A stretch of 8,959 nt of DNA from an uncultured Bacilli bacterium. GTDB taxonomy: Bacteria; Bacillota_I; Bacilli_A; RF39; UBA660. Under the pieces are notes generated by a model that saw nothing but the letters and a program-made list of their open reading frames with translations, was not told the DNA's origin and searched no databases. The stretch is taken from assembly GCA_934101745.1 (NCBI GenBank), contig CAKOSD010000031.1, forward strand, positions 1 through 8,959, read 5' to 3'. Shown in pieces: positions 5,948 through 8,959 of the stretch. Numbering within the stretch: position 1 is the stretch's first letter; every line of letters begins with the position of its first letter. The translations under genes were made by a program, and so were the position numbers.

Positions 5948-5983
5948 TGATATAATTGTTTAATAGATGTGAGGCAATTATAT
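5948..5983 (+). promoter_or_regulatory. extended -10 promoter with inverted repeat before the XRE regulator
   Basis: TGA-TATAAT (5948-5956) is a perfect extended -10; no good -35 is visible, as the region overlaps the end of spoVIF. Transcription should start near 5963, giving a short leader with the Shine-Dalgarno GAGG (5971-5974). ATATAATTG (5950-5958) is repeated inverted as CAATTATAT (5975-5983), so the two arms cover the -10 and the first two bases of the start codon. That placement suits a repressor operator, possibly for the encoded HTH protein itself. Confidence 0.6.
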
Positions 5984-7073
5984 GAATATGAATAAAATGG
6001 CAAAATTTTTAAAAGAATTGAGAGAAGAAAGAGGTATAACACAAGAGCAACTAGGTGAGGCTTTAAATGTTAGTAGATCTTTGGTATCAAAATGGGAAAA
6101 TGGCAATAAAGTTCCCGCTGTCGATTGCTTAACTATGTTATCAAAATTTTATGATATTACGATTGATGAAATAATATATGGTGAGAAGAAGAACCAAGAT
6201 AATGCCGAAGATATAGATTTATTATCAGCGATGATTATGATCGATAGTCGTCGTAAATTTAAATTTTTAATTGGGGTTATTTTAGTATTGGCCTTCTTAT
6301 TATTTGGTGTATACTTTATATTTAATTATAACTCTATAAAAGTTTACAGTGTTGGTGCTAAAAGTGAAAACTTCGATGTCAAAAATACTTTAATGATTAT
6401 TTCAAAAAATAAATCATATATTAAATTTGGTAATATTACTGATTCTAATGGCGATGATACTTCTTATGATAAGTATAAGTTTTATGCTAAAGATGGGGAT
6501 AAGATTATTGTATTAAGTGGTAGAGAAGACGGTGAGATAGTTAGAAATTTTGATGATAAGGATAACTATCTAAACTTTAATAATTTAGGAAAGTATATTG
6601 ACGATTTATATGTTGATATTTATTATGATGATAAAGTTGAAACTGTAAAATTAGATGCTACTTTAGAAATGGCTAATAATAAAATTTTCAATATTAATAA
6701 TTCTGATGGTAGTAGTATTATAAAAACTAAGACTAACAAGAGTAATCCTAATTTACCTAAATTTATTGCTGAAAATTTTACTTATGATGAAGAAAATGAT
6801 TTATATAAATATGAGACCAATGAAGGAGAGACAAAATTAACTTTCGAGTATGATGCCAATACTAAATCATTAACAGAAACGACTGAGAAGCATAAAATTA
6901 TATACGACGACGGTTCTAAAAATCTAATTATATACGATAATAACAAAGGCACATTTAATAAAATATTGATTTATAATTATAAAGATAATGCATGTATATA
7001 CGGTGAATGTGAAAAACATCAGAAATTAATTGCTGATTTCACCAGTAATTATAGGCATATGCTCGATATTTAA
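5982..7073 (+). CDS. membrane-tethered XRE-family HTH regulator with extracytoplasmic domain
   Basis: This 363-residue protein begins with a Cro/CI-type helix-turn-helix at about residues 7-64: LKELREERGITQEQLGEAL, then NVSRSLVSKWENG (recognition helix) and VPAVDCLTMLSKFYDITIDEIIYG. After a linker, RRKFKF precedes one membrane segment at about 95-115. The remaining 245 residues are Asp/Lys/Asn-rich, predicted mostly beta, and by the positive-inside rule lie outside the cell. They have two cysteines close together near the C-terminus (CIYGEC) that could form a disulfide. XRE domains bind operators as dimers. Joining one to an external domain suggests a one-component sensor that binds DNA at the membrane; the ligand is unknown. 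GAGG lies seven bases before ATG 5982; ATG 5988 and 5997 are later in-frame options. The promoter inverted repeat hints at autoregulation. Confidence 0.88.
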   Translation: MNMNKMAKFLKELREERGITQEQLGEALNVSRSLVSKWENGNKVPAVDCLTMLSKFYDITIDEIIYGEKKNQDNAEDIDLLSAMIMIDSRRKFKFLIGVILVLAFLLFGVYFIFNYNSIKVYSVGAKSENFDVKNTLMIISKNKSYIKFGNITDSNGDDTSYDKYKFYAKDGDKIIVLSGREDGEIVRNFDDKDNYLNFNNLGKYIDDLYVDIYYDDKVETVKLDATLEMANNKIFNINNSDGSSIIKTKTNKSNPNLPKFIAENFTYDEENDLYKYETNEGETKLTFEYDANTKSLTETTEKHKIIYDDGSKNLIIYDNNKGTFNKILIYNYKDNACIYGECEKHQKLIADFTSNYRHMLDI

Positions 7074-7083
7074 CGATGTGACG

Positions 7084-7101
7084 GAGCGGAACGCTCATTT
7101 T
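7084..7101 (+). terminator. weak GC-rich hairpin, possible terminator
   Basis: GAGCG (7084-7088) and CGCTC (7092-7096) pair around a GAA loop, followed by ATTTTCTT. The stem is only five pairs, but it is strikingly GC-rich for this AT-rich region and lies just after the regulator's stop. It could be a weak terminator or a protein-binding site. Confidence 0.4.
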
Positions 7102-7111
7102 CTTCAGACTG

Positions 7112-7137
7112 TGATACAATGAAAGCATGGAAAGGAG
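7112..7137 (+). promoter_or_regulatory. extended -10 promoter and RBS of the secreted protein gene
   Basis: TGA-TACAAT (7112-7120) resembles the extended -10 in front of the regulator, again without a clear -35. The predicted transcription start is near 7127. AAAGGAG (7131-7137) is a strong Shine-Dalgarno, but it leaves only three bases to ATG 7141. In-frame GTG 7147 would have a better spacing of nine bases. Confidence 0.55.
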
Positions 7138-7140
7138 AAG

Positions 7141-7893
7141 ATGCAAGTGAAGAAGTTATTATCGCTGATGGTACTTTCTACTGCCATAATGGGTATGGGC
7201 AAAGTAAGTGCCGAAGCAACTAATAATATTTATTATACTAATCAAAATGGTATTAACTTAACGGAAAAAGAATATAATCTTGTCAAAAATATGTTTGATG
7301 AACATTTTGTTGAAATAATGAATCAAGAAGATTATGAGCATATTAGTCGTCTTGATGTTAATAATAGACAAGTCGAATTAACTATTAAAGAACCAGATTA
7401 TATTCAATCCAGAACCTCGTCTTTCGTTGAAACTCAAGGTAAAAAACTAGTTATTGGTAAGTCATGCTATGGCAATGGTTGTGCAATAATAATGACTAAT
7501 ACCTGGAAATATGTTCCTAAAGTAAAAAGCTATGATGTTATCGGTGCCATGTTTTCAAATACGTCACTTTCTAGCGATGGATACGTTACGACTTTTAAAT
7601 TTGATGGCGTAAATCATACCTGCAATAACTATGTAAAAAAATCTGATGGTATCGGTTGTTCTTACAAATTAGATTCTAAGGCAACTCAAGAATTCTATAC
7701 CTACATGAACTTTGATGTTTATCCTAATGGATTAGTATATGGTAGTTATCAACATGCGACTAGTTCAGTTACACTAAGTCAAAGTAAAAATTATACGTTC
7801 CATATAAATGGATACGGAAATGTTTTCTTATTTAATACTACTAAAGCCAGAGATTCTTACGATGGCATGGGTGGCGTTTCAATTTATGTATAG
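7141..7893 (+). CDS. secreted protein of unknown function
   Basis: This 250-residue protein starts with a classical signal peptide: KK near the N-terminus, a hydrophobic core at about residues 6-20, and cleavage probably after KVSA (residue 24). There is no lipobox and no other membrane segment, so it should be released or held at the wall. I do not recognise the family. Residues 38-65 look helical. The rest is Tyr/Ser/Thr/Asn/Gly-rich with alternating hydrophobics, suggesting a beta-sandwich. Four cysteines lie in two close sets, Cys109/Cys114 (KSCYGNGC) and Cys161/Cys173, fitting two disulfides. The start may be GTG 7147 rather than ATG 7141, judged by Shine-Dalgarno spacing; this removes only two residues. 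It lies downstream of the membrane HTH regulator but has its own -10, and its last eight bases overlap a small gene. A link to the regulator is only positional. Confidence 0.85.
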   Translation: MQVKKLLSLMVLSTAIMGMGKVSAEATNNIYYTNQNGINLTEKEYNLVKNMFDEHFVEIMNQEDYEHISRLDVNNRQVELTIKEPDYIQSRTSSFVETQGKKLVIGKSCYGNGCAIIMTNTWKYVPKVKSYDVIGAMFSNTSLSSDGYVTTFKFDGVNHTCNNYVKKSDGIGCSYKLDSKATQEFYTYMNFDVYPNGLVYGSYQHATSSVTLSQSKNYTFHINGYGNVFLFNTTKARDSYDGMGGVSIYV

Positions 7894-8074
7894 TAATTTA
7901 AAAAATGATGCTATATACGAAACTATAAGAAAACAGCAAAAACAACAACTATGCAAGTTAAGAGAAAGTTTAAAAAAATATAAAAGTATTAGTCTAAATC
8001 AAATAGACACCAAAGATTTAGTATATTATTTAGGAGCCACGAAAGGAGAGAAGTTGTCAGTTAAAACTCACTAA
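7886..8074 (+). CDS. small charged protein overlapping the secreted protein gene
   Basis: This 62-residue frame starts at ATG 7886, eight bases before the end of the preceding TAG stop, so it would be translationally coupled. GGGTGG (7869-7874) lies about eleven bases upstream, an acceptable though long spacing. The product is Lys/Gln-rich and helical in its first half (YETIRKQQKQQLCKLRESLK), then SLNQIDTKDLVYYLGATKGE, with one Cys and no signal peptide or membrane segment. The frame is open further upstream, to ATG 7808, but that part lies wholly inside the secreted protein gene and is less likely to be used. I recognise no family. The overlap and the terminator just downstream support a real gene; its small size keeps this uncertain. 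Confidence 0.5.
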   Translation: MYSNLKNDAIYETIRKQQKQQLCKLRESLKKYKSISLNQIDTKDLVYYLGATKGEKLSVKTH

Positions 8075-8128
8075 AGGCTAAAAGTAATAATATACGTAGA
8101 ATCTATAAAAAAAATAATTTATATACAG

Positions 8129-8166
8129 AAAAAGAATCAAGTTTTTAAATACACTTGATTCTTTTT
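8129..8166. terminator. bidirectional terminator between convergent genes
   Basis: AAAAAGAATCAAGT (8129-8142) and ACTTGATTCTTTTT (8153-8166) pair perfectly over 14 bases around a 10-base loop. A tracts on the left and T tracts on the right serve both the plus-strand unit ending at 8074 and the minus-strand RNase J gene ending at 8185. Confidence 0.9.
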
Positions 8167-8184
8167 AAGGTTCTATAAAACTAA

Positions 8185-8959
8185 TTATTTATTTTCTTTA
8201 ATTTCCATAATAACAGGAATGATAGTAGGTCTACGTCCTGTTAAATTATTAATAAAAGGATGTAATTCTAAAATTATGGTATTTCTTAAATCAACATAAT
8301 TATAATCATTATTCTTTAAATAGTTTATAACCGTTTCGCTAATTTTTCTTTCAATAGAATTAATTAATTCTATATTTTCATTAACTAAGACAAAACCTCT
8401 AGTCGTTACATTTGGTTTAATTAATAATTTTTTAGTAAAAGGATTAATATTAAGAATAGTAACAAGAATACCATCTTTACTCATTAACTTACGGTCTTTA
8501 ATGACAACTGAACCAATATCACCAATTCTAGAGCCGTCCACATAAACATCCCCAGCCTGGATATTTGGTCCTTTTCGAACTCCTTTTTTATCTAAAATTA
8601 AAGTTTCGCCATTTTGCATTACAAAAGTATTTTCTGCTTTTACTCCACATAAAGCGGCGGTTTCAGCTTGCTTTTTTAACATGCGATATTCACCATGCAT
8701 GGGCATGAAATATTCTGGCTTGATTAAACGTAACATTAATTTTTGCTCCTCTTGATTAGCATGCCCAGAAGTATGAACATTACTTAAATCTTGATTAGTA
8801 AATACTTTAACCCCTTTTAAATATAATTTGTTGATAACATTATTGATACTAGAGGCATTTCCTGGAATCGCACTTGATGAAAATACTACTAAATCATCAG
8901 GTAATAAACTTATCTGTTTATGGGTACCATTGGCAATTCTTGATAAAGCTGCTAAAGGT
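8185..8959 (-). CDS. rnj: ribonuclease J, C-terminal part (partial)
   Basis: RNase J is a cytoplasmic metallo-beta-lactamase/beta-CASP nuclease with endonuclease and 5'-3' exonuclease activity, central to mRNA decay and rRNA maturation in Bacillota. The frame continues through the window's right edge, so the start and the main metal-binding motifs are missing. The 258 residues present read in order: ALSRIANGTHKQISLLP, VVFSSSAIPGN, VHTSGHANQEEQKLML and YFMPMHGEYRML, which are the conserved beta-CASP motifs including the His of SGHA and of HGEYR. The usual RNase J C-terminal region follows, ending VIMEIKENK. About 195 residues follow the SGHA motif, as in full-length family members, so this end is intact. 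Whether it is the J1 or J2 paralogue cannot be told from this part. Transcription converges on the plus-strand genes and meets the shared terminator. Confidence 0.96.
   Translation of the reverse strand, partial: PLAALSRIANGTHKQISLLPDDLVVFSSSAIPGNASSINNVINKLYLKGVKVFTNQDLSNVHTSGHANQEEQKLMLRLIKPEYFMPMHGEYRMLKKQAETAALCGVKAENTFVMQNGETLILDKKGVRKGPNIQAGDVYVDGSRIGDIGSVVIKDRKLMSKDGILVTILNINPFTKKLLIKPNVTTRGFVLVNENIELINSIERKISETVINYLKNNDYNYVDLRNTIILELHPFINNLTGRRPTIIPVIMEIKENK

Noticed and set aside
7860..7900. Programmed frameshift joining the secreted protein to the 62-residue frame
   Set aside because: No slippery heptamer or following structure is visible, and the overlap is explained by an ordinary ATG inside the stop region.
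1..8959. TGA recoded as Trp, as in Mycoplasma-like bacteria
   Set aside because: No gene here ends in TGA, but Trp is TGG throughout and no gene is interrupted by TGA. The lack of TGA stops among eleven is expected at this base composition.

Overview
The window is AT-rich and reads with the standard bacterial code: Trp is TGG, and all eleven visible stops are TAA or TAG. The gene content suggests a low-GC Bacillota, probably an uncultured gut-type Bacilli or RF39-like lineage. The markers are an RNase J, a SpoVIF-like sporulation protein, a SipW-type (Ser/His) signal peptidase, and GGTGAT or AAAGGAG Shine-Dalgarno sites. The lineage is an inference from content and codon bias only.

Layout. 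Positions 1-406 hold the 3' end of a secreted Thr/Asn-rich protein, closed by a terminator. Positions 503-685 may encode a 60-residue membrane protein, followed by a very strong hairpin (698-736). Positions 847-5632 form a self-contained transcription unit with a promoter, four tightly packed genes and a terminator. Downstream are spoVIF (5690-5932), a membrane-tethered XRE-type regulator (5982-7073), a secreted protein of unknown function (7141-7893) with a small overlapping gene (7886-8074), and a bidirectional terminator. Converging from the right is the 3' end of an RNase J gene (8185-8959, minus strand).

The centrepiece is the four-gene operon. It encodes (a) a small TasA/camelysin-like protein with a SipW-type signal peptide, (b) an 82-residue single-pass membrane protein, (c) an 898-residue membrane-anchored protein with about 650 residues of regular 12-residue Asp/Asn/Gly calcium-loop repeats arranged in eight 75-residue super-repeats, and (d) a SipW-like signal peptidase with an unusual 200-residue Lys/Asn/Glu-rich tail. 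By eye, the C-terminal domain of the giant protein aligns with the small TasA-like protein (shared PG, NWK and QDQ...K.FS..LE blocks). The operon therefore looks like a surface-fibre or matrix system: the peptidase matures a fibre-type subunit, and the repeat protein acts as a calcium-stiffened stalk carrying a related domain outwards, possibly as the base on which subunits assemble. The domain calls rest on sequence patterns; the assembly model is inference.

The downstream genes look like separate units. Extended -10 promoters (TGA-TATAAT and TGA-TACAAT) precede the regulator and the secreted protein, and a 9-bp inverted repeat spans the regulator's promoter and start codon, which may indicate autoregulation.
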